A DNA stretch of 64,000 bases from Lysobacter sp. (GTDB lineage: Bacteria > Pseudomonadota > Gammaproteobacteria > Xanthomonadales > Xanthomonadaceae), in assembly GCA_011526085.1 (NCBI GenBank), contig WYBC01000038.1:372001-436000 (forward strand), in the 5' to 3' direction. The notes beneath the pieces were generated by a model. It saw only the letters and a program-made list of their open reading frames with translations. It made no database searches and was not told where the DNA came from. Positions 26,593 to 35,587 of the stretch are shown here, one piece after another; the stretch's first letter is position 1, and each line of letters starts with the position of its first letter. Made by a program: the position numbers and the translations under genes.

Positions 26593-27564
26593 ATGCAGTA
26601 TCGACGTCTCGGTTCCACCGGCCTGCAGGTTTCCGCGCTGTCGTTCGGCGCCTGGATCACGTTCGGACAACAGATCGGCCGCGGCGCGGCGCGCGATCTG
26701 ATCGCCGCGGCGTGGGACCACGGCATCAATTTCTTCGACAACGCCGAGGGCTACGCCAACGGCGAGGCCGAGCGGGTGATGGGCGACGTGATCGCCGATC
26801 TGCGCCTGCCGCGAGACGGCTTCGCGGTGTCGAGCAAGGTGATGTTCGGCTCGGCCGCCGATCCGCGCCCGATGCAGAAGGGGCTGTCGCGCAAGCACGT
26901 GCGCGACGCCTGCGACGCCGCGCTGAAGCGCCTGCGGGTCGAATATCTCGATCTGTACTTCTGCCATCGCCCGGACCCGGAGACGCCGATCGAGGAAACC
27001 GTGTGGGCGATGGATGGCCTGATCCGGCAGGGCAAGGTGCTGTACTGGGGCACGTCGGAATGGTCCGCCGCGCAGATCCGCGAGGCGGCGAAGATCGCGA
27101 AACACCACGGCCTGCATGCGCCGTCGATGGAGCAGCCGCAGTACAACCTGCTGCATCGCCAGCGGGTCGAACTCGAATATGCGCCGTTGTACGGCGAACT
27201 CGGGCTGGGCACCACCACGTGGTCGCCTTTGGGCTCGGGCCTGCTGACCGGCAAATACAACGCCGGCGTGCCCGACGATGCGCGTCTCGGCCTGGAAGGG
27301 CAGGGCTGGCTGCAGCGGATGGTGCTGGGCGACGACAGCACGCGCCGGCTCGAACGCGCGCGCCGGTTCGCCGCGCTCGCCACCGAGCTCGGCCTGCCGC
27401 CGGCGCCGCTGGCCATCGCCTGGTGCCTGCGCAATCCGCACGTGTCGACGGTGATCCTCGGCGCCAGCCGGGTCGAACAACTGCTGCAGAACCTCGACGC
27501 GCTGGACCTCGCGCAGTCGGTCGAAGATGCGGCCTGGCGCAGGGTCGAAGCGGCGACGGCCTGA
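26593..27564 (+). CDS. Aldo/keto reductase, KCAB/YghZ-like (AKR6-type)
   Basis: 323 residues, full-length (beta/alpha)8 reductase. The tetrad is visible: Asp in FFDNAEGYANGEAE with Tyr (residues ~50-58), Lys in SSKVMFG, and His in LDLYFCHRPD. EQPQYNLLHR and WSPLGSGLLTGKY belong to the potassium-channel beta-subunit-like branch, as does the closing VILGASRVEQLLQNLDAL. The substrate is unknown; homologues detoxify aldehydes such as methylglyoxal. Divergent from the Mn-exporter leader, so the two share a ~80-bp promoter region. Confidence 0.93.
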   Translation: MQYRRLGSTGLQVSALSFGAWITFGQQIGRGAARDLIAAAWDHGINFFDNAEGYANGEAERVMGDVIADLRLPRDGFAVSSKVMFGSAADPRPMQKGLSRKHVRDACDAALKRLRVEYLDLYFCHRPDPETPIEETVWAMDGLIRQGKVLYWGTSEWSAAQIREAAKIAKHHGLHAPSMEQPQYNLLHRQRVELEYAPLYGELGLGTTTWSPLGSGLLTGKYNAGVPDDARLGLEGQGWLQRMVLGDDSTRRLERARRFAALATELGLPPAPLAIAWCLRNPHVSTVILGASRVEQLLQNLDALDLAQSVEDAAWRRVEAATA

Positions 27565-27598
27565 GCGAGGCGGAAGGCATCGTCGCGGTTGACATGCA

Positions 27599-27617
27599 AA
27601 TAAGAATGATTATCATC
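27599..27617. promoter_or_regulatory. Fur box before hemP
   Basis: AATAAGAATGATTATCATC matches 13 of 19 positions of the classical Fur palindrome GATAATGATAATCATTATC and sits about 30 bp ahead of the hemP-like start. Binding implies repression under iron sufficiency. Confidence 0.8.
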
Positions 27618-27645
27618 TATGCATGCGTTTCACAGGATGCCGACC

Positions 27646-27840
27646 ATGACGCCCAGCCCTGCCGCCGTGTCTCCCGCTGTCGATCGCGCCGATCCGCCGC
27701 AGGCCGCGACCGAGGCAGCGATGCCCGTGTTCGACAGCGCACGCCTGTTGCAGGGCGGGCGCGAAGTCCTGATCCGTCATGGCGACGAGTGCTATCGCCT
27801 GCGCCACACCCGCAACGACAAACTCATCCTCACCAAGTAA
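27646..27840 (+). CDS. hemP: Hemin uptake protein HemP/HmuP
   Basis: A small basic protein of about 64 residues from the ATG behind ACAGGA. Two in-frame ATGs further upstream, at 27619 and 27637, are alternatives. The C-terminal 35 residues, FDSARLLQGGREVLIRHGDECYRLRHTRNDKLILTK, are the whole HemP/HmuP domain (LLxGxREVxIxHxxxxYRLRxTRxxKLILTK). HmuP proteins activate heme-receptor genes in some proteobacteria. The Fur box directly upstream fits iron regulation. No heme receptor follows in this window. Confidence 0.92.
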   Translation: MTPSPAAVSPAVDRADPPQAATEAAMPVFDSARLLQGGREVLIRHGDECYRLRHTRNDKLILTK

Positions 27841-27938
27841 CGCTTCCGCCGCGCGGCCAGAAGCCGCGCATGCCAGGCACGCGAGCCACCGGTGCACCGG
27901 ACGCCAGCCGCCTTGTGTTGTTCCGACACGAGACCGCC

Positions 27939-28490
27939 ATGCCTCCGAACATCACCGATGCCGCCATCGCCGCATCCACCTCCCGGTTCCCGTGCACCCT
28001 GCCGCCGGCCGCGCAGCTCGCGGCGCTCGGCAAGGTGCTGTGCGTGCATCGTCCGCACGGTGGCGGCGAACTCGCCGGCTGGACGCAGGCGATCGGGGTC
28101 GAATTCCGCGTCGGCATCGACAGCGATGGCTGCTGCGAAGCCCTGTGGTTCCGCGATCGCGCCGGCCAGTGCTGCTGGCGTCTGTACCTGCTGCCGGACA
28201 GCGATTTTCTCGCCTGGGAACGCCTGCGCCAGCGGGTGCCGTTGATCGAACCGGTGCGGGACTGCATCGCGCAGCGTCTGTGGCGCCGGCTTTCGGCACG
28301 CATGGCCGGAGAGCGCTGGCAGTGCAGCGTGCTGCGGTTGCATGCGCTGAAGACGAACGGGCCGACGCTGCTCGCGGCCAGCACCGCGGTGGCGTCTTCG
28401 CTGGGCATGGAGGTCGTCCGTCGCGTGGCGCGCATGGAAGGCTTCGATGGCGAGATCGATCTTCATGCGGCGGGTGTGTCGCACGGTTGA
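27939..28490 (+). CDS. Putative hemin-transport-associated protein
   Basis: 183 residues. It lies 98 bp after hemP on the same strand. A segment CCEALWFRDRAGQCCWRLYLLPDSDFLAWERL resembles the heme-handling HmuS/ChuX-type proteins in xanthomonads, where a WF(R/D)D...LYLLPDSD pattern occurs. No signal peptide or membrane segment is present. The family assignment is uncertain. Position behind a Fur-controlled hemP gives most of the functional support. It could otherwise be an unrelated conserved hypothetical. Confidence 0.55.
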   Translation: MPPNITDAAIAASTSRFPCTLPPAAQLAALGKVLCVHRPHGGGELAGWTQAIGVEFRVGIDSDGCCEALWFRDRAGQCCWRLYLLPDSDFLAWERLRQRVPLIEPVRDCIAQRLWRRLSARMAGERWQCSVLRLHALKTNGPTLLAASTAVASSLGMEVVRRVARMEGFDGEIDLHAAGVSHG

Positions 28491-28531
28491 TCGCGTCGTC
28501 GGCACCGACCGGCGTGCGCGCGGAACGCGGA

Positions 28532-28551
28532 CGCCCCGCCGGAGCGGGGCG
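28532..28551. terminator. GC hairpin between convergent genes
   Basis: CGCCCCGC / GCGGGGCG with a 4-nt loop lies between the hemP-linked gene and the PDZ-protein gene, which converge. No clear T-run follows on either strand, so terminator strength is doubtful. Confidence 0.5.
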
Positions 28552-28583
28552 CCTGGCATGTGACCGGCAGGTCGCTGTGTTGA

Positions 28584-29972
28584 TCAGTCGACGCGCGGCG
28601 ACGGGGGCGGCGGCAGCGGCGGCATGGGCGGCATGGGCGGCAGCATCGCCGGACCGTTGCCGTCGTCTTCCCAGCGACTGACCTGACCGTCCTTGTCCAC
28701 CATCACCACGCTGCGGCGGGTGACCACCGCTGCGGCCGGCGCCTGCGCGCCGGCGCCGGCCTTCGGCGCGCCGGGCGGCATCGGCGGTGCGGGCGGCATC
28801 GGCGGGAACGGCATCGCCTTCGGTACCTTGAGCTGCGTGGTGCCCGATTTGCGATCGCGCAGATAGTCCACCGCGATCGCGCTGTCGGCCGGCTTGTCGC
28901 GCAGCGCGTCCATCACCGCACGCGGCGTGTCGACCGACTTGCCGTCGACGCGCTGGATCACGTCGCCCGGCTGCAGCGTGCCCAGCGCGGGCCCGGCGCT
29001 GAGCACCAGCACGCCCTTGTCGGTGCCGAAATAGCGGCCGAGCTGCGCATCCACCGAGGCCAGATTCAGCCCGTTCCAGCGGAACGCTTCGGCGAGTCGC
29101 TGCTGTCCCGCGCAGGGTTCGCCGGGTTTGCAGTCGAAGCGGAAGACCTCCACGCGCGGGAGGCCGCCTGCATGCGGGCCGTGCGCTTCGACGCGCTTCA
29201 TGCACGCCTCGTCGCCCTGCTTGCATTCGATGCGCACGATGCGGCGTTCGATCTGCCCATGACTGTCCGCCGCGTCGTCGTCGAACGCGAAGACGTGCAC
29301 ATCGCGCCCAGCGCCCTGCCGCGCGCCGGGCGCGACATCGCCGACGCCGAGACCGTCAGCGGTGATTTCGGTGCGGTCGCCGATGCGGCGCACGACCACG
29401 TTGCCGCCCGGCCGCATCATCTGCCCGTCGCCGGCGAAGACCATGATCCGGTTGTCCAGCTTCGGCGTGAGCGAGACTTCGCTTTCGCGCCCGTCGCGGG
29501 CGTACACCAGTTTCACCGGGGTCTTCTCGTCGCCGGCCTGCAGCAGTTCGCGCGCCGCATCGACGCGCGCTTCCGGGGTGGCGCCGTGGATGGTCTTGCC
29601 GCCGATGCGCACCAGCCGATCGCCGGTCCGGATGCCTGCCCCCGCGGCCGCGCCGTCGGGCGTGACGCCCGCGATGCGCACGCCGCCCTGCGGATCCGGT
29701 GCGAGCACCACGCCGATCACCGGTTTGCGGCCGATGCGCTGCATGATCACTTCGCAGCCGCCGCGGTCGATGTTGTCGGCGCAGAAGCGCTCCCAGCCGG
29801 GCTGGAACTTCGGGTCGACCGGGCGGCGCGCATCGTCCAGCGCCCGCTGGCCATCGGTGACCGAGCCGCGGCCGTCGCGCGTGTCGACGGAAGGATCCTG
29901 CGCCGACGCACAGGAGGCGCACAGCGCAAGGAACAGCGCGGTGCGGGCGGTGGAGCGGGAAACGGATCGCAT
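28584..29972 (-). CDS. Exported protein with two PDZ domains
   Basis: About 462 residues from the second of two in-frame ATGs, which has GAGGT at the right distance. An N-terminal signal (TALFLALCASCASA) is followed by a PDZ-type region around 90-170 (IGVVLAPDPQGGVRIAGVTPDGAAAGAGIRTGDRLVRIGGK) and a second around 320-390 (GVLVLSAGPALGTLQPGDVIQRVDGKSV). The region between is Asp-rich, and the C-terminus is a proline/methionine-rich tail. No protease domain was found. It is the last gene of a sigma factor/anti-sigma/PDZ operon, so it may sense envelope misfolding. Confidence 0.85.
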   Translation of the reverse strand: MRSVSRSTARTALFLALCASCASAQDPSVDTRDGRGSVTDGQRALDDARRPVDPKFQPGWERFCADNIDRGGCEVIMQRIGRKPVIGVVLAPDPQGGVRIAGVTPDGAAAGAGIRTGDRLVRIGGKTIHGATPEARVDAARELLQAGDEKTPVKLVYARDGRESEVSLTPKLDNRIMVFAGDGQMMRPGGNVVVRRIGDRTEITADGLGVGDVAPGARQGAGRDVHVFAFDDDAADSHGQIERRIVRIECKQGDEACMKRVEAHGPHAGGLPRVEVFRFDCKPGEPCAGQQRLAEAFRWNGLNLASVDAQLGRYFGTDKGVLVLSAGPALGTLQPGDVIQRVDGKSVDTPRAVMDALRDKPADSAIAVDYLRDRKSGTTQLKVPKAMPFPPMPPAPPMPPGAPKAGAGAQAPAAAVVTRRSVVMVDKDGQVSRWEDDGNGPAMLPPMPPMPPLPPPPSPRVD

Positions 29973-30021
29973 GGTGGACCTCATCGTCTGGGAATCGTGG
30001 AAACGGAATATCGACGGAACC

Positions 30022-30819
30022 TCAATCGACGCTGACCAGCGCGCCTTCGTAACGTCGGCCTTCGGCCGAGAGCAGGCGCTGGTGCGCTTCGAAACTGCTG
30101 GCGTCCTGCAGCGTGTCGACCCGCGCGCGCCACAGCGTCCGCTGTTCGGCCGGGTCCAGGCCCGGTTCGGCGAGGCGCGCGTCGATCAGCGCGAGTTCGG
30201 CATCGAAACCGCCCGCCAGCGCCGCCGCGGGCCCGCTTTCCACGCGGGTGTCGCGGGTCATCGCCAGCAGGCTTTCGAGTTGCGCGGAGGCCGAATAGAG
30301 CGATTCCAGCGTCTCTTCGTCGGCAGGCGCCTGCGTGGTGGCCGGGACGGCAGCGGCGGCAGCGATGGCGACCTTCGTCGTCCGCGGACGCGCGCTGCGG
30401 GCCCGCGGCGGGGGCGCGACCGATGCGGCGATCGCGACACGCGCCGCGGAAGGCGAGGGTGGCGAAGCGGCGTCGACGGTCGCCTGCGCTGCGACCGTGG
30501 CGGTGTCGATGGTGGGAGGCGTGGTGGACGACGCGGCGGCAGTGGCGGCTGCGGGAGGTTCAGCCGAGCGATCCAGTGTCCGCCAGGCGAACGGCAGGAT
30601 GGCGAGCGTGCACAGTCCGGCGGCGATCGCCAGCCAGGTGCGCGTCGCCCCGCGTCGCGTGCCGCGTGCGCCTGCGTGCGGATGCGCGACGGCGCGGGCA
30701 TCGAGCTGCGCTTCGATCTGCGGCCAGCGCGATGCCGGTGGTGCTTCCTGCGGCAATGCGGCGAGCAATTCGCCCCATGCGGGCGGTGGCGACGGGGGTG
30801 GACGGGATACGTCAGCCAT
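30022..30819 (-). CDS. Probable membrane-anchored anti-sigma factor
   Basis: 265 residues. A soluble N-terminal part of about 60 residues is followed by one membrane segment (TWLAIAAGLCTLAILPFAW) and an Ala/Pro-rich linker. A C-terminal periplasmic region is helical (ESLYSASAQLESLLAMTRDTR). It overlaps the upstream sigma-factor gene by 8 bp, which with the single-pass topology indicates an anti-sigma partner. No zinc-binding ZAS motif (HxxxCxxC) is evident, so it is not the classic type. No close family was recognised. Confidence 0.6.
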   Translation of the reverse strand: MADVSRPPPSPPPAWGELLAALPQEAPPASRWPQIEAQLDARAVAHPHAGARGTRRGATRTWLAIAAGLCTLAILPFAWRTLDRSAEPPAAATAAASSTTPPTIDTATVAAQATVDAASPPSPSAARVAIAASVAPPPRARSARPRTTKVAIAAAAAVPATTQAPADEETLESLYSASAQLESLLAMTRDTRVESGPAAALAGGFDAELALIDARLAEPGLDPAEQRTLWRARVDTLQDASSFEAHQRLLSAEGRRYEGALVSVD

Positions 30820-31417
30820 GGACGGCCTCGCGAACGGCGATGGGCGTGGGGTCGAGCAGTTCGCGCAGACGGCGGCCGCCGCGCGCGAGCTGGGATTTCG
30901 AGAAGCTCGGCGTGCGCTGCATCAGCGCCGCGATCTCTTCATGGGTATAGCCTTCTGCGTGGTACAGCCAGAGCACGGTGCGGGTGTTCGCCGGCAACGC
31001 CTCCAGCGCCCGCTGCAGGCACGCCGCATCGGCGGCGGCGGGCGGCGGCGGGGTGCGGTCGTCGACCGGGTCGAGATCGTCGAGGCCGTCGCCGTCTTCG
31101 TCGGCACGGCGACGACGGCGCAGCGCCATCAGCGCCTCGTTCACCGCGATCTGCCGCAGCCAGCCCCAGAACGGACTGGCGGCACCGTCGACGCGCCCGC
31201 CGCGGAATTCGCCGATCCGGTCGAACACCTTGAGCATGGTGTCCTGCAGCACGTCCGCGGCCTGCTCGCGCTCGCCGCAGATCCGCAGCGCCAGGGTGAA
31301 CACCGGCCGCTCGAACCAGCGGTACACCTGCTCGAACGCCACGCGCTCGCCCGCGCGCAGCCGCACGAGCAGCGCGTCGGGCACATCGATGGCGAAACTG
31401 GAGGCCGGCGGGGTCAT
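30812..31417 (-). CDS. ECF-type RNA polymerase sigma factor
   Basis: 201 residues. Region 2 is VAFEQVYRWFERPVFTLALRICG...DVLQDTMLKVFDRI, and region 4 is ALPANTRTVLWLYHAEGYTHEEIAALM, both typical of extracytoplasmic function sigma factors. The acidic loop between them is long (RADEDGDGLDDLDPVDD). Start at ATG MTPPASSF; an upstream in-frame extension runs into the divergent promoter region. It overlaps the putative anti-sigma gene. The regulon is unknown. Confidence 0.9.
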   Translation of the reverse strand: MTPPASSFAIDVPDALLVRLRAGERVAFEQVYRWFERPVFTLALRICGEREQAADVLQDTMLKVFDRIGEFRGGRVDGAASPFWGWLRQIAVNEALMALRRRRRADEDGDGLDDLDPVDDRTPPPPAAADAACLQRALEALPANTRTVLWLYHAEGYTHEEIAALMQRTPSFSKSQLARGGRRLRELLDPTPIAVREAVHG

Positions 31418-31554
31418 CTCATGGTCTGGATGCGCCAGGGCGCGAAAGCGTCGCAGGCCCTGGCGGTTGCGCGTCCCGCCCGGAGATCGGGGATGGCATG
31501 CGCGCGCCGACGCCCGCGGCCTATACTGACCCCATTCCACAGGGAGGGTTCCAG

Positions 31555-32505
31555 ATGGCCGGTCCGTTCATCGGTTTCGTGCTTGTCGTCGTCGGCGTCA
31601 TCATCTTCTTCAAGGCCGTGCGCATGGTGCCGCAGGGCTACGAATGGACTGTCGAACGATTCGGCAAGTACACCCGCACCCTCTCGCCGGGCCTGCACTT
31701 CCTGATTCCGATCTTTTACGGCGTGGGCCGGAAGATCAACATGATGGAACAGGTGATGGACGTGCCCAGCCAGGACGTGATCACCAAGGACAACGCGGTG
31801 GTCAAGGTCGACGGTGTGGTCTACTTCCAGGTACTCGATGCCGCCAAGGCCGCCTACGAGGTCGCCCAGCTCGAAATCGCGATCCTCAACCTGGTGATGA
31901 CCAACATCCGTACCGCCATCGGTTCGATGGATCTCGACGAGTCGCTGTCCAAGCGCGACGAGATCAACAGCCGCGTGCTGGCCGCGGTGGACCATGCGAC
32001 CCATCCCTGGGGCCTGAAGGTCAACCGCATCGAACTGAAGGACATCCAGCCGCCGCGCGACCTGATCGCCTCGATGCAGCAGCAGAAGATGGCCGAGCAG
32101 AACAAGCGCGCCGCGGTGCTGGAAGCCGAAGGCGTACGCCAGTCCGCGATCCTGCGCGCCGAGGGCGAGAAGCAGGCCTCGGTGCTGGAAGCCGAGGGCC
32201 GGCGCGAAGCCTCGTTCCGCGATGCCGAGGCGCGCGAGCGCCTGGCCGAGGCCGAAGCCAAGGCGACCCAGATGGTCTCGGACGCGATCGCCAACGGCAA
32301 CGTCAACGCCATCAACTACTTCATCGCGCAGAAATACATCGAGGCCTTCAAGGCCCTGGCAGAGGCGCCGAACCAGAAGTTCATCATGATGCCGATGGAA
32401 TCCAGCGGCATCCTCGGCTCGCTCGCCGGCATCACCGAGCTGGCGAAGGAAGCGCTGAGCCATCAGCAGGCCGGCAAGCCGCCGGTCGTGCCGCGCAGGG
32501 ACTGA
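31555..32505 (+). CDS. SPFH/Band 7 membrane protein, QmcA-like stomatin
   Basis: 316 residues. One N-terminal hydrophobic anchor (FIGFVLVVVGVIIFFKAV) is followed by the SPFH domain (VPQGYEWTVERFGKYTRTLSPGLHFLIP) and a helical, alternately charged region rich in Glu/Ala/Arg (~190-260), then IAQKYIEAFKALA. This is the QmcA/stomatin layout. The start is preceded by GGGAGGG. Only 3 bp separate it from the NfeD-like gene, the standard stomatin-operon partner. Its promoter has TATACT about 28 bp before the start. Confidence 0.92.
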   Translation: MAGPFIGFVLVVVGVIIFFKAVRMVPQGYEWTVERFGKYTRTLSPGLHFLIPIFYGVGRKINMMEQVMDVPSQDVITKDNAVVKVDGVVYFQVLDAAKAAYEVAQLEIAILNLVMTNIRTAIGSMDLDESLSKRDEINSRVLAAVDHATHPWGLKVNRIELKDIQPPRDLIASMQQQKMAEQNKRAAVLEAEGVRQSAILRAEGEKQASVLEAEGRREASFRDAEARERLAEAEAKATQMVSDAIANGNVNAINYFIAQKYIEAFKALAEAPNQKFIMMPMESSGILGSLAGITELAKEALSHQQAGKPPVVPRRD

Positions 32506-32508
32506 GCC

Positions 32509-32958
32509 ATGGATTTCGAGCTGCGCTGGGACGTATCCGCATGGGCGATCGTCGCCCTGCTGCTGTTCGCGATGGAGGTGCTCGCGCCGGGCGCCTTCAT
32601 GCTCTGGCTGGCGTTCGCGGCGAGTGCGGTGATGGTGATCGTCTGGCTGGTGCCGGGGATGTCGTTCCTGCTCCAGGCGGTGTTGTTCGTCGGGCTCGGT
32701 TTCGCCTCGATCCTGATCTATCGCAAATGGTTCCGCGGCAACGACGACGTGGTCACCGACCAGCCCGCGCTCAACCGGCGCGCCGCGCAGCTGATCGGCC
32801 GCGTGGTGCCGCTGGAGCGTGCGATCGAGCGCGGCACGGGGCGCGTGCAGATCGCCGATGCCTACTGGGAAGTCAGCGGCCCCGACCTGCCGGCGGGCGC
32901 CAGCGTACGCATCGTCGGCGCCGACGGCATGACCCTGAACGTCGAAGCGGTGGATTGA
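32509..32958 (+). CDS. NfeD family protein
   Basis: 149 residues. Three N-terminal hydrophobic segments (AWAIVALLLFAMEVLAPGAFMLWLAFAASAVM...) and a C-terminal OB-fold region (LIGRVVPLERAIERGTGRVQIADAYWEVSGPDLPAGASVRIVGADGMTLNVE) match short NfeD proteins. The stop of the stomatin gene is 3 bp upstream. NfeD proteins act with SPFH proteins in membrane organisation and sometimes proteolysis; the serine-protease domain of long NfeD forms is absent. Confidence 0.92.
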   Translation: MDFELRWDVSAWAIVALLLFAMEVLAPGAFMLWLAFAASAVMVIVWLVPGMSFLLQAVLFVGLGFASILIYRKWFRGNDDVVTDQPALNRRAAQLIGRVVPLERAIERGTGRVQIADAYWEVSGPDLPAGASVRIVGADGMTLNVEAVD

Positions 32959-33016
32959 CCGCGCACTCGTGCAGGCCACCGTCGACGCCATGAACCTCCA
33001 CCACGGGAACGAACCG

Positions 33017-33688
33017 ATGTCCGATACCGCCCGCATGTCCCTGTCCGCACGGCCCGCGTCGCGTCGCGGGCGCGTCGCTGTTCTTGTCGTCGCCCTCGCC
33101 GCACTGTCGGCCTGCAGCGACGACGCTGCGACCGTGACGGCGCCGGCCGCCGAACCGGTCGCGTCCGCGCCTGCGGCATCGGCGCCCGCGACATCGCCCG
33201 CCGCATCCGGCGTTCCGCAGGCGGCTCCCGCGGATGCAGGCGCCGCCGCGCTCATCGGCACCACCGTGCCGCCGTACCCGGACGGTCTCGACGAGATCGC
33301 CGGCAGTTGCGTCCCGGCCGGCGACGGCTCGGTGCGCATCTGCGACTACAGCCTCGCGATGGTCGGCACGCCCGCCGCCGATGGCGGCGCGGCGATGGTC
33401 CGCTATCTGCTGGCATCGCGCAGGGACAATCCCGACGCCGACAAGCCTGTCTGGAAAGTGCTGGACGCGATCGATGCCCCGACGGTCGAGCCCCGCTACG
33501 AACTGCAGTTGGGGGCGTGTCGTCTGGACGATCGCGACGATCCCGGTCTGATCGCGGTCGTGCGTCATGGCGACGACGAACGTTCCACCGACGTGCGCTG
33601 GGCGCGCCGTTTCGATGTGGCCGCGGGCAAGCTCGTCGAGGTCGAGGCCGCGCGCGTGGCCTGCATCAATCCCGGCGCGGGCGTCTGA
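33017..33688 (+). CDS. Predicted lipoprotein of unknown function
   Basis: 223 residues from the [12 protein letters not shown] (upstream in-frame ATG at 32990 also possible). The signal ends in [10 protein letters not shown], a clear lipobox with the lipidated Cys near residue 33. A linker rich in Ala and Pro follows, then a globular region with [14 protein letters not shown] and two further cysteines ([17 protein letters not shown]), perhaps disulfide pairs. No family recognised. It lies between nfeD and gcvT with its own space. Confidence 0.7.
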   Translation: MSDTARMSLSARPASRRGRVAVLVVALAALSACSDDAATVTAPAAEPVASAPAASAPATSPAASGVPQAAPADAGAAALIGTTVPPYPDGLDEIAGSCVPAGDGSVRICDYSLAMVGTPAADGGAAMVRYLLASRRDNPDADKPVWKVLDAIDAPTVEPRYELQLGACRLDDRDDPGLIAVVRHGDDERSTDVRWARRFDVAAGKLVEVEAARVACINPGAGV

Positions 33689-33773
33689 CCCGCTCCGCCG
33701 CCGGCGCACCATGCGCCGGCGTGCGGTAAGAAAACGTCATGACCGCAGGCGCGCAGGCCGCGCGCCGCTCTGG

Positions 33774-33779
33774 GATAAT
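33774..33779 (+). promoter_or_regulatory. gcvT promoter -10 element
   Basis: GATAAT with a TGG extension sits 28 bp before the gcvT ATG. No convincing -35 hexamer is seen, which fits an extended -10 promoter. Confidence 0.5.
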
Positions 33780-33806
33780 GCGCGCCTTTCCCCGCAGGCC
33801 GCCACG

Positions 33807-34925
33807 ATGACGCAGAAAACCATCCTCAACGACGCCCACCGCGCCCTCGGCGCGAAGATGGTCGACTTCGGCGGCTGGGACATGCCGATCAGCTACGGCT
33901 CGCAGATCGACGAACACCATCAGGTCCGTCGCGATGCCGGCATGTTCGACGTTTCGCACATGACCGTGGTCGACCTGCGCGGCGCGAACACCCGCGGCTT
34001 CCTCCGTCGCCTGGTCGCCAATTCCGTCGACAAGCTGCAGAAGCCCGGCAAGGCGCTGTACACCTGCATGCTCAACGAACAGGGCGGCGTGATCGACGAC
34101 CTGATCGTCTATTACCTCGCCGAGGATTTCTTCCGCCTCGTGGTCAACGCCGCCACCCGCGACAAGGATATGGCGTGGATCTCCGCACAGGCCCTCGCGT
34201 TCGATGTGAGCGTCACCGAGCGTCCCGAACTGGCGATGATCGCGGTGCAGGGCCCGAACGCGCGCGCGAAGGTGATCGGCCTGCTGTCCGCCGACACCGC
34301 GGTCGCCGCCGGCAAGATCGGCAAGTTCGTCGCCACCGAGGCGGTCACGCGCGACGGCACGCCGCTGTTCATCGCCCGCACCGGTTATACCGGCGAGGAC
34401 GGCTTCGAGATCGTCGTGCCGGAAGACAAGGCGGTCGCGCTGTGGGAGGCGCTGCTCGCCGCGGGCGTGAAGCCGGCCGGTCTCGGCGCGCGCGACACGC
34501 TGCGACTGGAGGCCGGCATGAATCTCTACGGGCAGGACATGGACGAGACCGTCACGCCCTACGAAGCCGGTCTGGCCTGGACCGTCGCCCTCGATGCCCA
34601 GGGCGATGCCGGACCACGCGACTTCATCGGTCGCGCCGCGCTCGAAGCGCAGCAGGCGACGGGCGTGTCGCGGTGCATGGTCGGTCTGGTGATGGACGAG
34701 AAGGGCGTGCTGCGACATGGCCAGACCGTGCTTACCGCCGCCGGCGACGGCGAGATCCTCTCCGGTACCTTCTCGCCCACCCTGGGCAAGGCGATCGCAT
34801 TCGCGCGCGTGCCCGCCGGCGACCTCGGCGAGGTGCGCGTCGACATCCGCGGCAAGGCGGTGCCTGTGCGCGTCGTCAAGTTTCCGTTCGTCCGCGAAGG
34901 CGCCAGTCTGGTGCCTGAAAAATGA
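33807..34925 (+). CDS. gcvT: Aminomethyltransferase (glycine cleavage T protein)
   Basis: 372 residues, the length of the E. coli enzyme. It transfers the methylene from aminomethyl-lipoyl-GcvH to tetrahydrofolate with release of ammonia. Key regions: [25 protein letters not shown] at the N-terminus, [31 protein letters not shown], and [16 protein letters not shown] with [19 protein letters not shown] in the C-terminal half. Start at the ATG of MTQKTILND. gcvH follows 193 bp downstream with its own promoter; gcvP is outside the window. Confidence 0.97.
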   Translation: MTQKTILNDAHRALGAKMVDFGGWDMPISYGSQIDEHHQVRRDAGMFDVSHMTVVDLRGANTRGFLRRLVANSVDKLQKPGKALYTCMLNEQGGVIDDLIVYYLAEDFFRLVVNAATRDKDMAWISAQALAFDVSVTERPELAMIAVQGPNARAKVIGLLSADTAVAAGKIGKFVATEAVTRDGTPLFIARTGYTGEDGFEIVVPEDKAVALWEALLAAGVKPAGLGARDTLRLEAGMNLYGQDMDETVTPYEAGLAWTVALDAQGDAGPRDFIGRAALEAQQATGVSRCMVGLVMDEKGVLRHGQTVLTAAGDGEILSGTFSPTLGKAIAFARVPAGDLGEVRVDIRGKAVPVRVVKFPFVREGASLVPEK

Positions 34926-35040
34926 TTCCGGTCCCGTCGACGACAGGGCGGGGCGCAGAAAACCCGCGGACGGCGGCACGACATCGTCCGCATGCAGTCT
35001 TGACCGGATCGTCGAACACCGAAATTTCGCGTGCGGGTAT

Positions 35041-35068
35041 TTGACCGCCGCCGCCGCGCTTCTACACT
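35041..35068 (+). promoter_or_regulatory. gcvH promoter
   Basis: TTGACC, a 16-bp spacer and TACACT, about 50 bp before the gcvH ATG. It gives gcvH a promoter separate from gcvT. Confidence 0.65.
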
Positions 35069-35118
35069 AGCCGCACCCAGACCCTTCCACCGCCACCACA
35101 CCCCCTGCGGAGCCCAAG

Positions 35119-35514
35119 ATGAGCGAGATTCCCGGCGACCTGAAGTTCATGAAGTCCCACGAATGGGCCCGCGTCGAAGGAGACGGCAAGGTCACCGTGG
35201 GTATCTCCGATCACGCACAGGGCCTGCTCGGCGACCTCGTGTACGTCGAACTGCCGAACATCGGCGATCGCGTCGAAGCGGGCAATGCCTGCGCCGTCGT
35301 GGAATCGGTGAAGGCGGCCTCCGACGTCTATGCGCCGGTCAGCGGTACGGTCGTCGCGGTCAACGCGCCGCTCGCGGACAAGCCGGAGACCATCAACGAG
35401 GACGCCTACGGCGAAGGTTGGCTGTTCGTGGTCGAGGTCGAAGAGCCCGACCAGCTCAACGAACTGCTCGGTCCCGACGACTACGCCGAACTGTTGGAAG
35501 AAGACGACCACTGA
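35119..35514 (+). CDS. gcvH: Glycine cleavage system H protein
   Basis: 131 residues with the full H-protein fold. The lipoylated lysine is Lys65 in [15 protein letters not shown]. The N-terminal [27 protein letters not shown] and the C-terminal [20 protein letters not shown] are standard. It carries the aminomethyl group between GcvP, GcvT and GcvL. Ends in a strong terminator 43 bp after the stop. Confidence 0.98.
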   Translation: MSEIPGDLKFMKSHEWARVEGDGKVTVGISDHAQGLLGDLVYVELPNIGDRVEAGNACAVVESVKAASDVYAPVSGTVVAVNAPLADKPETINEDAYGEGWLFVVEVEEPDQLNELLGPDDYAELLEEDDH

Positions 35515-35557
35515 TCCGGATCGCGCCGCCGCGCGCGCCGACAGCTGCCTCCGAAGA

Positions 35558-35587
35558 AGCCGCCCGCATCCCGCGGGCGGCTTTTTG
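35558..35587 (+). terminator. Rho-independent terminator after gcvH
   Basis: A 10-bp perfect stem (AGCCGCCCGC and complement) with a 5-nt loop, running into TTTTTG. Confidence 0.9.
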
